Origin: Montifringilla adamsi
Lineage: Eukaryota > Chordata > Aves > Passeriformes > Passeridae
Reading direction: 5' to 3'
NCBI GenBank assembly: GCA_017590115.1
Contig: JAGGNK010006626.1
Span: 521,269-585,268, forward strand
DNA: 64,000 bases
Part shown: positions 26,919-50,060 of the stretch, piece after piece
Layout: every line of letters begins with the position of its first letter
How positions within the stretch are numbered: the stretch's first letter is position 1
Notes under the pieces: model-generated
Databases searched by the model: none
What the model saw: the letters and a program-made list of their open reading frames with translations, nothing else
Told to the model about the DNA's origin: nothing
Made by a program: the position numbers and the translations under genes

Positions 26919-27795
26919 GAATAATTCAGAATAATCAAGAATAATTCACAGAATAATCAAGCCTGAATGAGGTCTTCAAGATCATCTGTTCAACCACCAA
27001 CCCAGCAGAACCATTGTCTCCTCTAAACCATATCCCTAAGTGCCCTAAGTGTCACATTGAGAACACTTCTAGAAACGATGACTGTACTGCCTCCCTGGGC
27101 AACTTATTCTAATGCTTATTCTACACTTGCAGTGAAAAAATATTGTCTAATATCTGATTTGAACCTCCTCTGGCACAACTTGAGACCATTTCCTCTTGTC
27201 CTTTTACTTGACACTTGGCAGAAGAGATTGGCCCCCACCCCACTACAACCTCCTTTTATGCAGTTGTAGAGGGCCATGAGGTCTCCCCTGAGTCTCCTCT
27301 TCTCCAAACCAAACAGTTCCAGAGCCCTCAGCCTAATGGTGCTCCAGCCCTCTGATTTCCTTTGTGGCCCTCCTCTGGACCTAATTCAAATGGTCCACAT
27401 CCTTCTAATGATGGGGGCCCCAGAGCTGGATGCAGGACTGCAGGGGGGGTCTCATGAGAATGGAGAGAGAACCACCACCTTGCCCTGCTGGCCACACTCC
27501 TTTGGATGCAGCCCACAAAAAAATTTGCTTTCTGGGCTGTCAATGCATAAGGACAAGTCATGTCCAGCATGTCATCTGCTGATCCCCCAAGACCCCTCTG
27601 CAGGGCTCTTAATCCATTCTCCATTCAACCATGTCCATGTTTGGGATGGCCCTTACCCATGTGTAGTATCTTATACTTTGCTTTGTTGACCCCCATGAGG
27701 TTTGCACTGGCCAAGCTCTCAAGCCTGTCCAGGTCCCTCTGGATGCCATCCCTCCCCTCCAGAGTATCGACCGCCCTACACAAGACTTGCTAGTC
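26919..27795 (-). mobile_element. CR1 LINE 3' fragment (third of the cluster)
   Basis: This begins with a tail of imperfect 'cagaataat' repeats (26928-26960) and continues through the reversed CR1 3' UTR. Toward the right end, reversed CR1 coding remnants appear (27609-27797 minus includes 'WRGGMASRGTWTGLRAW', a frame-shifted form of the 'LEGRxAIQRDLDRLEEW' region). It is disrupted by frameshifts and 5'-truncated. Confidence 0.9.
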
Positions 27796-37568
<9,773 letters not shown>

Positions 37569-37786
37569 AATATTCATTACACTCAAAATGTAGTGTTCAA
37601 TGTCTTTGCGACCATGGTATCCCACCATCATTTTGTCTGCTACTACCAGCGTTTCCACAAACCGCTCAAGGCTTACAGATCTCTTCTGTCGACTGTGACT
37701 ACTTAGTGTGCCATTGACTGGAAGCGAGGCTGGAAAAGCAGATGCATCATTCATCCACCAAGGTTTGCCGCTTCTTGTGAGGTCTT
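37569..37786 (-). CDS. ADAMTS6: ADAMTS6 coding exon 4 (end of propeptide, furin site, start of protease)
   Basis: The exon encodes the end of the propeptide and the start of the catalytic domain (about residues 211-282). The segments are [16 protein letters not shown], then the proprotein-convertase site HSRQKRS (RQKR at about 242-245), then [20 protein letters not shown] and the [12 protein letters not shown] helix. The donor is GTAAGT at 37563-37568. The acceptor is ambiguous because TAGAAG offers two AG sites. Use of the upstream AG gives 218 nt (to 37786) and inserts a glutamate (GVSED). Use of the downstream AG gives 215 nt (to 37783) and GVSD, which is what I recall for human ADAMTS6. 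Both keep frame with the one-nucleotide carry-over from the previous exon. The RQKR site implies activation in the secretory pathway by furin-like enzymes. Confidence 0.96.
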
Positions 37787-40700
37787 CTAGGAACCAAAAC
37801 AATTAAAAACTTGAGAGGGAGTCACTAGTAAAACTCATTCAAATGCAGCTGGTTTATGTTGAGATTGCCATCTCCAAGTTTCTAGCAAGGAAGTCTTTCT
37901 TGAGGCAAATAGAAATTAAATTTCTTTATTTTCCAAATTATCTTTAACTAACTTATATAATGGAAAGCCAACTTTGAGAACCAATGATCTCAACTCTCCT
38001 TAAATTTGAATTAGGATAATAAACAAAAAATCCTTTCTTAATAAATCTGATTTTGCACATTCATGTTACTATTAAAGATTAGTTATAATTAACCACAAGA
38101 ACACGTCAGAATTTTAAGAATAAGAACAAGACAGCTGTAACCTCTGGAAAAAAATACTAGAAACCAAAAATTCAAAATTAATGTAAAAGTTATCAAAATT
38201 TACTAAGGAATTAAACATGCTCATAAAACACTAAAAAGCTTTTCCCCTACTACAAAAGTCTGTAATTTTTAGGCAATTAGGCTTACATGCCTAAAATGAA
38301 TATATTTTCTCTTCAGAAATTTATCAGATTATATTTTATCTACCTTGTGAATTAACTGTAACAGGAAGTTTTAAATGGTCCAACATGGGGCAATTGCCAT
38401 AGTTATCTCAACACAAATTTCAGTTCAAATATGTTGATTCTTGTTTTTCTTGCAGGTAAATATATAGAAAAATATTTCTTGTGTGCAAGACATAAATTAT
38501 TAAAAATCCAAAGAGCTGTAATTATCAGCAAAACAAACATTACACAATGACTTTGAATTCTAATTCCTGTCCTCAGGCCAAAATTTAATCCATCCTTACC
38601 TACAAAGGAAGAGAAGGGTGGATTCAATTTTTTGGCTTTTTTAGTGTGTATCATATATCCCTTTTCCACAAGAGCCAGCAAAGATCTCAAGCTAAAGTTT
38701 AGCAAAGTATATTGTTAGTCTGGTTTTATCTAAGTAGGATTTCAAAACAGCTAAGTTATTCTTGGTATTTACAGATGAGCACAAGAACATTAATAGATAC
38801 ATTTATAGCTGTCTGAACAGAACTGCTCAAATGAGGAATGTTCTTGCATCATTACTTCTACTAAAACAGGGTCAGCTAAGGATGAGTAGAGATAGAACCA
38901 GTACCTCCCATAAGAAAACCAATGCTTTATGCAAGTTAGCTAAGCACACTGATTTCAAAGAGGAAAAACTACACCACAAAGAATGTATGCTCAGGTCAAA
39001 ACCAGGAATACAAACCTTCAGTATTCCCACTGTTGCAGAGTTTCATAATTTTTGAGGCTACAGTATTGGCTCTAAAAGGCGCATATTTTAGAAAAGTCAA
39101 AAAATTTAAGTAAACCTGGTAGTTATAAAAACACCAGTAACAAAATGGTCCTTACTCTCCAATGATTATAATTCATTCTAAAAAAGCCCTGTGCAAAGTA
39201 TTAAAGCCTGGTTTGGATGCTATAATGACTACTAAGTTTTCTCCTCTTTTTCACCTCTATTCTAGAAAATTCAAAGTTGCTTGCACTGTTCAAAGATTTT
39301 CATCACACTTAAATAGTGTCTTAGAAATGTCTGGAATTTTCTCTGACAGCTATTGTACTAATTTTTTTTAAAAATAATTCTTTTTCAAATAACAAATGCT
39401 GATGGTTTCTGATGCTCTTGGAGAGCTAAAAGTATTTTAGAAAGCACTGCTTCCACATTAATTCAAAATTTTCACTCAAAATGCAGACTATTCTAAAGTT
39501 TTAAAAACTACTGATTTCAAACATAAAACTTTCAGAGGAAAAAAAAAAAAGATTTTGGAATCATCTTCATACTGTCTTTCAAACAAAGGTCACAGAGGAC
39601 TCCATAAGAACAACCATATCTCATTTTCTTATCAGATGAGAAGCTTAGGCTTCAGCTGATCTCAAAATTATATAAATGCTTAAATATATCAATAAATAAA
39701 GATATATTACTTATTTAGTGAGAATAGCTATGTGGCAACTTACATCATTCTTTCACCATATTCATAAGTTAAAAAAGAAAAAAATTAAACTCCATTAACA
39801 TTGAACATAATTATACGTAAGTAAAAAAAAAAAGGAAAAATAAATGGAAAAATAAAGAAAAAAAATCCACAGAAAAATACCATAATTGATCCCAAAATAG
39901 TTATTGCAGAAATGTGAAATTAGGTTTTAAACTGCAACTGAAAAGAAATCCAAACCCATATAGACACAGAGTTCACAACTACTGTACACAAGTTTTCCTA
40001 AGACAGTCATCTAAGATATTGGGTAGTGGTCAAGGTAGAAAGAAAGAAAGAAAGAAGCACAAATAGAAAAATATCTCAAAATGCAATAACAAACTTCTTA
40101 TGTCAGATGCAGCTATGAAAATATTTCATTTTAAAACAAAACATTATGCTGTTTTTTTTCCTAAATATTCTAGCACCATTATTTCATGCTTCTAGCAAGC
40201 TTTTATTCCATATTTTAGAATATACCAACTGTAAAGTCTGAGACAAGTGAAATCACTACATAAGTCAAAAAATAGTAGAACTACCCAGAAATAATCTGCC
40301 ACTCTGCAGCTTTCATATGTCAATTTCTGTTGTTTCTCAATCCTATACAAATACAGCATTTTGCAAAATAATCCAGTGGTCTCAAACCCCATTGAAGCAA
40401 TTGGAATTTGGCAGTGGAAAACTTCTTGCCAAAGCCTTAGTGATTTCAGCTGTATTTAATAAAACATAATTAATTGGTGACAATACATACATGAAACACA
40501 ACTTCAACATATTGTATTTTGAACATTTTTATGTTTAAATGCTTAAAATCTAATTTAAATTTTGAAAATGTATCCTGTGCTCTCATCTGATTCTCCATGC
40601 CAGTCCAATTCTCCTCTTGTATTAGCTACCATAATTCTACCATTGATTATGAAGTTGCCCATCACTTAGTGATCGCAGTCAATTCTGATCATGCTTTCAC

Positions 40701-42921
40701 CAAATTCTGTGCTCCACTTTCTATTCTATTATGGTCGTTTTTCTCAGAAAGGTCAGAAACTACACTCCCCTTGTCTCTATCAACACTTCAAAATCCTGAC
40801 TATTTCCCTGATGGAGAAGAAGTGCAAAATAAACTAGGTTTCAGTATGGGAAACTTGACAATGAATAGTGGCACAGTTTCTCAAGCAGATTCCTCCCTGC
40901 ATGGAATGCTAGGAAAACTGTTCTGAAGGTAAAGTTAAAATCAGTCTCCAGACAAAATAAATCATATACTGCCAAAAGGTACTTAGAGCTTTGTGATGTT
41001 TGCATTTTAAAACACAAAACTGGACCGTTCAAAACTTCCAAAACCAGCCAAATTCCCTAAACATCACTGAATACCTGGCTTTAATCCTTGGGTGTGAAAG
41101 CTGCAAAACTGAAAATTAATATTTTACTTTATTTTTTAGCTGTTGTTTTTTCAGTGGTTTTTTTTGGTATTTCAGGATGCTTTGTATGCCATTTCACTTT
41201 AAGGTAAAGCTGCAACAGTGATCAGAAAATGAGTTTAAAAGGCTTTGGTACCCATGAGGGTAAAACAGAATGTCATCTGGAAAAGCAAGACCTTGCAGTC
41301 TTGGCAGATAGTGAATTTTTTTAGACATTTTAATGGAGTGGAAATAGTATACAGAACAACAGGAAAAGGAGAAACTGAGATGAATGAGCATCATAATATT
41401 CTCAGGCTTGTAAAAAACAGTGCTTTAGTACTTCAATAATTAAGGACTTCAGGCTGTGAAAGCTGAGAGAATGCACAGGAGCTTCCAAGAAAAAAGGTAC
41501 CCTCAGTTATACTAAGTAATAAATGCTAAATATTATACCATGTTTTGCAAAAAATCATACAAGATGTATAGCTCTGATCAACCTGTGATCCATGTAACAG
41601 ACACCACCAGAATAACTGAACACAACCTTGTTGTCTTGGAGCAGAATTACTCTAGAAGACAAGATCCAACAGAGGCCAACATCCTTTCTTTTTGTAGGGA
41701 TATAATAATGGTAAAAATTACATGTCCTTACATTTCAAAACCTTCCACTTATTTCAAGCAGCTTAAGTGACAGCTCTCCCAGCAAAATGAACATATACTA
41801 GTACCCTTATTTTACAATCATTTAGCAGGCAGTAACATTTAAGAGCTTTGTTTGCAATATTACAAGCATGTATATTGAATAATGCCCTCAAACTAAAAGA
41901 GAAATTACACATATGAAGTCTGACATTCCATAAACACAATTAACTGAAACACTCAAGAAAAAGCTGCCTCCTAAGAATGGGATTTTGCAGACAATCTGTA
42001 CTGTAAGCTTAGACAGCTGGTGCCACTAAACTCCAAAATAAGCTAAAATAAATTATATCAATGAACTATGATATTATTTTATTTTAAGATTAGTTATTGT
42101 GAGTCTGCCTCACGTACTGAATCTCATGGAACGCAACTGCCTAGGACTGAACTTTTAAGAATAAGCTATTACTGAAATATAAACAACTGACAAGGTTAAA
42201 ACACTTTTCTAGCATGTCAAAAATTACTTTTGTGCTCTAAAAGAACTTGTCAGATTTACTCCATGCTGTCTTCTAGAAGTGAGTTTTCAGTTTAATCAAG
42301 GGTTATGTTAGAGTACTTGAAACGTATATCTGTAGAGGTTAAAACTTCTTTACGAAGAAAAGATCTCTCCATCAAAACTATATAATCCTGCCCATAAGGC
42401 ACAGGTAAATCACAATCTTGACTATAATGGAATAATGTTAACCAAGTGGACCAAAAATCAGTACCAAAACACTATAAACCTCTGTAAACAAGAAAAATGT
42501 GGACTCAGTTCCAAATGTATTGATAATCATATTTATTGCATATAGAGTTTCTTCAAATGAGATTGAACACATACTACACACTGAGCTGTAATACGCAGTC
42601 ATTCAAGCATGCTTTCTGTTGGGAAATTAAGTACATTTATACACATTTTGAGGAAGCCTGTGCTCATTTCTACCACTGTACACAATGTAGGCACAAAACA
42701 AGACTTACTCCTGCTGTCTTAGTAGAAATACACTATAGTCTCAATCTGAATCTGAAAAAAAAGAAAAATCAAAACTACTTTTCAACAAGACATTACATCA
42801 TCCAGAAGGAAGATTCTCATAGCTACATTCTTCACTATGTCTTAAATGTGAAACAAGCAAGATCTTAAAATACATCTCAAGTTACCATTTTTTAAAAGGA
42901 ATGACATTTATTCTTGTTTAC
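37787..42921. other. ADAMTS6 intron
   Basis: A 5.1-kb AT-rich intron. It contains a (GAAA)n microsatellite at about 40037-40056 and a purine-rich A tract near 39817-39865. No transposon or nested gene is recognised. Open frames at 38403-38705 (minus), 40597-40926 and 42536-42868 (both plus) have no features of a known protein. Confidence 0.65.
40037..40056. repeat. (GAAA)n microsatellite
   Basis: About five uninterrupted copies of the GAAA tetranucleotide in the intron. Confidence 0.85.
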
Positions 42922-43090
42922 CTGAGACTCCACAGTGACTGTGATCATAGAGGTGCTGCTGGTGCATGGTAGATTTTTTATATATAACATGAGGATGACC
43001 ATTCTCGTAATTATAGTTACTAGAATCTTCTGTTATATTTCTTAAAGGCTCAATAAAATACTCATCATCTTCTGTAGCAATGACTCCATG
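42922..43090 (-). CDS. ADAMTS6: ADAMTS6 coding exon 3 (propeptide)
   Basis: This 169-nt exon encodes 56 codons plus one nucleotide (about residues 155-210). The segments are [16 protein letters not shown], then GHPHVIYKK, then [11 protein letters not shown]. The acceptor is TTTAAG (its AG is at 43091-43092) and the donor is GTAAAC (42916-42921). The terminal HSHCGVS is the conserved cysteine motif of ADAMTS propeptides, regarded as cysteine-switch-like because the free cysteine may ligate the catalytic zinc in the zymogen. It is far closer to ADAMTS6 than to any other ADAMTS I can recall. An NIT sequon (about residues 172-174) is a possible N-glycosylation site. Confidence 0.97.
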
Positions 43091-46000
43091 CTTAAAGAAG
43101 CAAATAAGAAAACAAAAGCTTACAATAGACAATATGGAACCACTATCACAAAACTTAACTTTAAAAAACATTCTCTGTGAAGAAATCCACAGCTAGAAGC
43201 TAACACATAAAACAGTGCATGAGCCAGCTCTCATCTGCTGACTTAGTATGAGCAGAGTAGGTGCCTATAAACAATACAGTGAGAAAAAATAAAACTATCA
43301 TTGTCCTATTTGTGGAAAACTTTCACCTTTTTTTTTTTGGTAGATGCAGTAAAAAAAGCAAGAGATAGTCTCAGAATATTACAAATAATCTCTTCACAGA
43401 GATGTTCTGAAATGACACAATTCATATCCATTAAAAATTACACCAAGCTAAAATGGCCTTGCTCTAATGCTAAGTCCAATATCCCTCTATGATGCTGCAC
43501 TGCTAGATGCTTAAAGCCAAATACTTCATCAAAGACAAACACCATGAAGGATTAATTTTAGAACACATATTCAAAGAAATCATTTTTATTTTACATCCAG
43601 ACACAATCCCAAAACTCAGCAAGTTAATAGAAATCAAATTATTTATATTAACTTAAGTTACAATGTCTACAAAGCATTTATTCCATAAAAACTGTTGCCA
43701 TAAACCTAGCAAACAAGAGTTATTGAAGACTATACACTAGACCTCATTCTCCATAACAAATGAATATTTTTTTCCTCATACTGCAGCGCAGAATAGTAGA
43801 TACTCTATTCTCATAACTTTCACATTTGTGAACTCAGCTTCTTCCAAACAGGAAGTGGTTTATGGAAGAAAAGGGAGATTTCAGGCCAACTATGCAATTT
43901 CCTGAACCTTCAGCAATTAAAACTGAACTTTAGCAGAAAATCCAGGTTTTGGATCCTTTCAGATATAGAAATATTGGGGAATAAGCCCTGACAGACTTCT
44001 ACACCAATGTTCGCTAAATAAAAAATTCTGAGACCCATACGTAGAAAATTCTGAATGTACAAACTTTCTACACAGGGAAGAGCTACTCATCAGACAGAAG
44101 AAGCCTAGAAGCAGGAACTTTTACATTCATATCCTGACTTGAGGAATCACAAATTTCCACCACACCTTTTATCTGTAAAACAAGTACTACACATTAATCT
44201 TTTTTAAGGCCTCTGTGATCAGTGATAAGAGCACTTGCTCCATATCTGCTCTAAAAATCATAAAGCTGTTTTCAAAAATCAGAGCTTGTCTTTGTACTCT
44301 TGGTCAAAGCTCTTGTCCTGCTACTGTTTTGTACATGAAATGCCTACTGATCTTCTCTTCTGAAACAACAAAATAAAACTTACAAAATAAAATATCCTAT
44401 GTAATAAATCAGAAACAAGTGTTTTCCAAATAGAACTCTTTTATAAATGGTGAAAATATATGTATGAACAGACTGCAGCTTTCAATTACTCCTTCATTAC
44501 ATTGTGAATGCAAAAATAAGTGTTCCTCTTCAGTGGTATTTTTCGTTACGAACTCAATTATTAACTCAGAAGGCAACATCAGGGTCTAAATTCACCTGGA
44601 AGATGGCAGTATCAAATTCCTCTTACAATGCCTTCTTGTAACTTGAAGTCTAAGATTTTACTAGAAAATAAATAATTTACTGGTATACTGCTGCTTAAAT
44701 AGTATTGAAAATATAAAACAAATTGTAAGTGGGCTTGCCAGATGTGCAGAAAGAACCTTGACAGTTTGGACTGCATCCAGTCTGCATGTCAGACATCTGG
44801 GTTCAAGTGAATCCTGAGCCATTGTAAGCTCTGGTATTATGTTCCCACAGGAAGAGAGTCCTGCGGAGTGGTTCAGGCCAACACCATCAGGCTGTCTGCC
44901 TCAAGCCAAGCCTGAGAAGACAGAGATACCATCCAATCTGTGGCACTGTCTCTGAGACAGAGTGGGTCCTAATTTAAATTCCTCCAGAGCATACATCCTT
45001 CCCATCTATACTCAAGTCCAGCCATGTTTGCAAGTCTAAGCATAAATGAGATAATTATATCAGATACTGAAACTGATAAGTGGCAAGACTACCTCGGCAG
45101 AGCTAAGTCAATTCAAATAGCATAAACTCTTAATTGCAGCACTAATTCTCTATACAAATTGCATATTTGCTCCTGCAAATAACTAAAGAATATCTGCAAG
45201 CAATAGTCACAGCTCCTTCAGCAGTGAAAACAGTAAGGACAGCATCACCACTTTTTCCAATGCCTAGCTGATATCTGATCTCATTTGCCTAAATGCTATG
45301 GTGCTTAAGAAAAGACATTTTAATAATGCTTAGTTAATGAACTACAAATTAATTTTAACATAGATCTACAAGCAGGAAGTGAAAACATGTGTGGTCAGTT
45401 GCTTCAATCAGACAAGTGATTCAATTAGCACTGGAAACACAATGACCCTGCATATGCCCTTCACATAAGCCTGGCATAGGTAGACTATTTTAAGCCTAAC
45501 AGTATTTTTGCTTGCAAACAAAATTGTTCTTCCAGTGCTAAATTGATGCAACCAGTCTCGATGAATCACAGTGATTCAACAGTGAAATGACTGATTTTTA
45601 AGAAGCACTCTAAATACTGCAACTAAAAAGTACCTTGGTGATGGCTAGCATATGTTCTAAGTTTCAAAAATTCATTTGGCTAGAGATACTGGCATTGTTT
45701 ATGTATTCAGCAATGCCTGATTAATACATAGTGGGAAGTATACTATTATATCCAAACCAACATTCTAAATACCAGCTTTGTTTTATAATCCACTATCTGA
45801 GGAAAACAAAACTTCATTTGAAAAAGGAGTTTGAAATAATGCCCATTAAAAGCATTAAAATGAATTAATTTTAATTTTCTTTTTAAGTGTTGCTATTGTA
45901 TTTTAACAGTTCATAAATTAAACTTCTGCTCCAAAACACAGAAATATCATTAAGACATTAAGAATGACCAGAAAAGGTTTTGACATAATACCATGGATAT

Positions 46001-49000
46001 AAGAAACAAGCTGAATGCACCAAGTATGTTACTACAAGGAACATTCCCAAGATTATTATCTAAAACAGATTGTTTGAGGTCCTGTGTTATCCAATCCCAC
46101 TACAGACTGCCAACTCATGCTAACATATACAAGGTCTGGTTCCAGCAGTTTGACATGCTCAGACAAATCTGTGAATCCACATGGAGTTCCCCCTGAATTT
46201 GTGAAAAAGAATCTTCTTCTGTCAGGCTGTCCAGCCAGGGCCTTAACCTCCTTCAGATGGGGGACATCCATCAGTTGCAAAAACAAACTGAATTATGGGG
46301 AACAAGTAAGCACATGCCTTTTCCACACAGCCCTATATTTTCACAATTTTTCCACACCTTGCATCTCTTAGGCTTTATGTCTATCCATCTTTAATATAAA
46401 GTACTAGTAATGGAAACTTCTGAAAACAAGTCAATGTTGTTCAATATGTCAACAGCTAGCTATACACCACGATTTTATGACTGAGGAAAAAGATTTCATT
46501 AACCTACTGTGCTCTCAAAGATGAAAAAAACAGTGATCTGGCCTGAGACAGCACATCATGGAATCTAACAAAAAACCTTAAAACTAGGATAGGGACAGCT
46601 TGTATATCATTTTCTGAATACTGACGTACTGCAAAAACATATGAATATCAAAGATAGCCATAAAGACCCTGATACAGAATTATTTCACATACAGTAAAAA
46701 ATACCATAGTTTATGTAAATTATGATCTATAAAAGTAGATGTATTCTTTAGAATAAAAACGGCTTTCAAATTAACTCATTCTTAAGAAAAATATTAGTAA
46801 TTTATAAATATATGTATTTAGGAATAAATGAAGCAAACATTAAGTCTTCCAGCAAAATAATTCCCCACTGAAAAAGTAAGCTCATGCTCTTAAGCTAGTC
46901 ACCTACCTGTGCCTTCTTTATAATTTCTGTTTGGATGGAGGTAACTGTGCTGTCCAGCACAAACATTATGCAATGCATGAACTTCATATATATGGAAATA
47001 CTGCATGTTTTACATTAACCATTTACTTGGGACCACAGTAGCCTCAAAATAGTTCCTACGACAGACCTTTTCAGGCCAAAATTACAAGATTTTCTACCAT
47101 GCAGAACTTGCTTGAGCACTCAGTTAAGAGCTTTGGCACCTGGCAGAGGACAAAGATAAGCCAAAATTCAAAAAGTTTGGGTTTTGCTTGATTCCATTAC
47201 TGAAGGCTCCAGAACTTCTCTGAGATTTGCTCCTCCCAGACTCAGTCAAACTCCATTCCCCCAAGGTGAAGTTCTTCACTCTTCAGCTATTCTACCACCA
47301 TTTCTTTTCCTCTTTCCTTTGGTATGAAATAGTCAGCTTAGAAAATGCCTCAGTCTGGCTGCCTTGTACCCAACATCTAAAATCCCTGAAACCCTGCTTA
47401 TTGTAGGCTCTTTCATGATACACCCAACCTGCAATCCACCCACAAGTGTTGCATCCACTACAGTAACCATGAGTTTGGAAGCCAGCAACCCTGTGGACAA
47501 GACTTTCAATTTCCTCACGTGAATGCTCACTGGATTATAGAGCTTTACTCACAAATTCAGACAATTTATAGCAAAGTCAGGGCCCAGCAGATGGAAGCTG
47601 CTGGACTGAAACTTCAGTAAGTAGCAGCCTGTAATTCTAAGGCTCTTGGTAATGAGAAATATAGACAGAGAGGCTGAAACAAGAAACAGTGATAGGAAAA
47701 TCAGCCTGTCACTTTTATTATAATGAAACTGAGAAAAAGCCCTCCTCACGTTTATCTCAAATGCAAGTGTTCTTCAAAGACATAAAACATATGTTCTTTA
47801 AATCATGTTCTCACATAACCACTATGAATAACTAATAAGAATAATTCAAGACATTCTTTAAGGGGAAGAAACTTGACCTATTTGTCAACAGTGAAACCTA
47901 ACAGAACAACCAGAATAAATTCATTGCATACATTTTGTTTATGAGCAACATTCACTATTAAATATTACTTACTGCCTGCTTAAGAGGTAAAGAGTTAAAC
48001 TTACAATGACTGGCTTTAATACAGATGTTAAACAAGGACTATTAGACTATGATTGGCAGTCATTTACAGACCAGCAGTCAAACTGGAAAATATAACAAAT
48101 GCCTTAAGCACAATGCATTCTGAGCTATTGCTAACTCTAAAACAAGTAATATTGTCTTCAATACTCACTGCCAATTGCTTTACTAAACATGTTCTAACCA
48201 GCAGCTGTATAACAAAACATTCATTAGTAGGAATCATCATTTTAAAATAACTTTGTGATGCATTTATCTGAATGGAGTGGTAACTCCCATACACTGTGCT
48301 CTGGAAGGCACTGCCAACACTGAAGAGTAGTAGAGGATAGTACCAAGTCAAGACTACTGCTGCACCCTCTGCAGGATTCATGCCTCTGAGACAGAGCCAC
48401 GTGTCTCCCTGCTGATGTTTCTGGAGCAACACAGGAGCCTCACATGCTTGCGACCAAATCTTCCTAAGAGATGCAGTGCACACCTGGTATGTGAAGTCCC
48501 AAGTAAAGAGACATGACCATGAAGAATTTGTGTGCCCAAAGTCTAGATATAAGGCTGCCTTAACACCTGAAAGACACACATAAGGACAACCACAACCACT
48601 GAGGATGATGATTTAACTGGGAAACACTCTACACAGAAGTTAACTTACAAACACAAAGTTAACATACTGACACCTAGAACGACAGCCAGCCTCACTCCAG
48701 CAAAACAGACAGCCTGAGGGCAAAGGGAAAACATCCGAACTGTTACCTCAGGGTGCTGGGCACAGAAGAAAAAAAAAAAAAAACAATATTCTACTTCCTC
48801 GTGACATCCTCCATGCTTTTTTAGAAGAAAAGAAGTGCCATAAGGAGCAACAGATGGGAAAAGATGATAGGAAAATACATGAACCAAACTGTAATACCAC
48901 ACTCAATGGAACACCATATTAACTCCATTCATCTGAAAGTGTTCACTTAGCACTGGAAATCCCCATTAAATACTTTTCTTCAGGAGCACTCTGAAATGTT

Positions 49001-50060
49001 AAACTAGCCTGCATCAGGCATATCACAAGTAGTTGGGTGTAATGCAACCTATCTAGGTCTGAAACAGATGGCTTTTTTTTGAAAGTAACATCTCAAGAGG
49101 TATTGTTCAATAGCACTTCCAAGGACAAACGGGAATTAGTTTAGCAAGCCTGTGTAATTTTTTTTTAACTTAGCAATTAGTTAGATCAGCCTATTCCTAA
49201 CAAGACTGACCAGCATTCTACCATAATAAAAACCACAATGAGAAAACCATAATGTAGTATATTTTTACTACAGAAAACACTGGCTCCTGATTTAACATTT
49301 CATAGTCATGCCTTTCTGTTTTAGTATTTTGTTACTCAATAGTTTGCTTTTTTACTTGTTTGTATTCATTTTCTAATTTCTTTTTCCATGCATGTATTAC
49401 TGTCATGTGATCACAAGATCACCAGTAAGAGAAGAGATGAGAATAAATAAGGTAAGAACTTCTAATTTTACTTCTAAACGCAAAAGTTAATTATTTGTAA
49501 ACAAAATCTTTCTGGTTAAAAAAGTTATATAATTACTTTCCGATGCTGTTACTTGTTAAAGACTTTTCACATTTTGAATTCACAGCAATGATGATGTCTA
49601 CACCAAGCAACCCCTCTTCTTTTATTCACTTAGTTTTTAAACCCAAATACTCGAAGTCAGTGGGTGTTCAGTCCAATCAACATCTCTCTGTAGAGATTCA
49701 GTACCCCGGAGGATCCACTGTTTCCTCCTCCCTGTCCCTTCAGCTTGGAAGCCTCTTATAACTGTAAAGATCTCAGCACAGACATAATCCTGCAACCCCA
49801 GCACAGACACCATAAACACTACAGAGGTTGCCTACTAGAAGACTACAGAACTGAGTCTCAGTTATATATATTAAGCTTGAGAAACTGACACCTATTTCTC
49901 CCCAGGACCTAAATCAGGTTTTAGGGGTTTTCTGCACGTTCCTGTCTACTTGCTTCCCACAGGGACTCAAAAAACTGCAAGATAACCCAGTTTAATTCTT
50001 CTTCTGTAATTTAAAAGGGACAAGCACACTATTATACTATAACATGTAATGTGGACTTAC
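43091..50060. other. ADAMTS6 intron
   Basis: A 7-kb intron, mostly AT-rich, with locally higher GC at 44750-45020, 46070-46290 and 48270-48740. I cannot assign these to a repeat family. A poly-A tract lies at 48768-48783. The open frames 46056-46286 and 48064-48579 (both minus strand) are discussed under findings. Confidence 0.6.
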
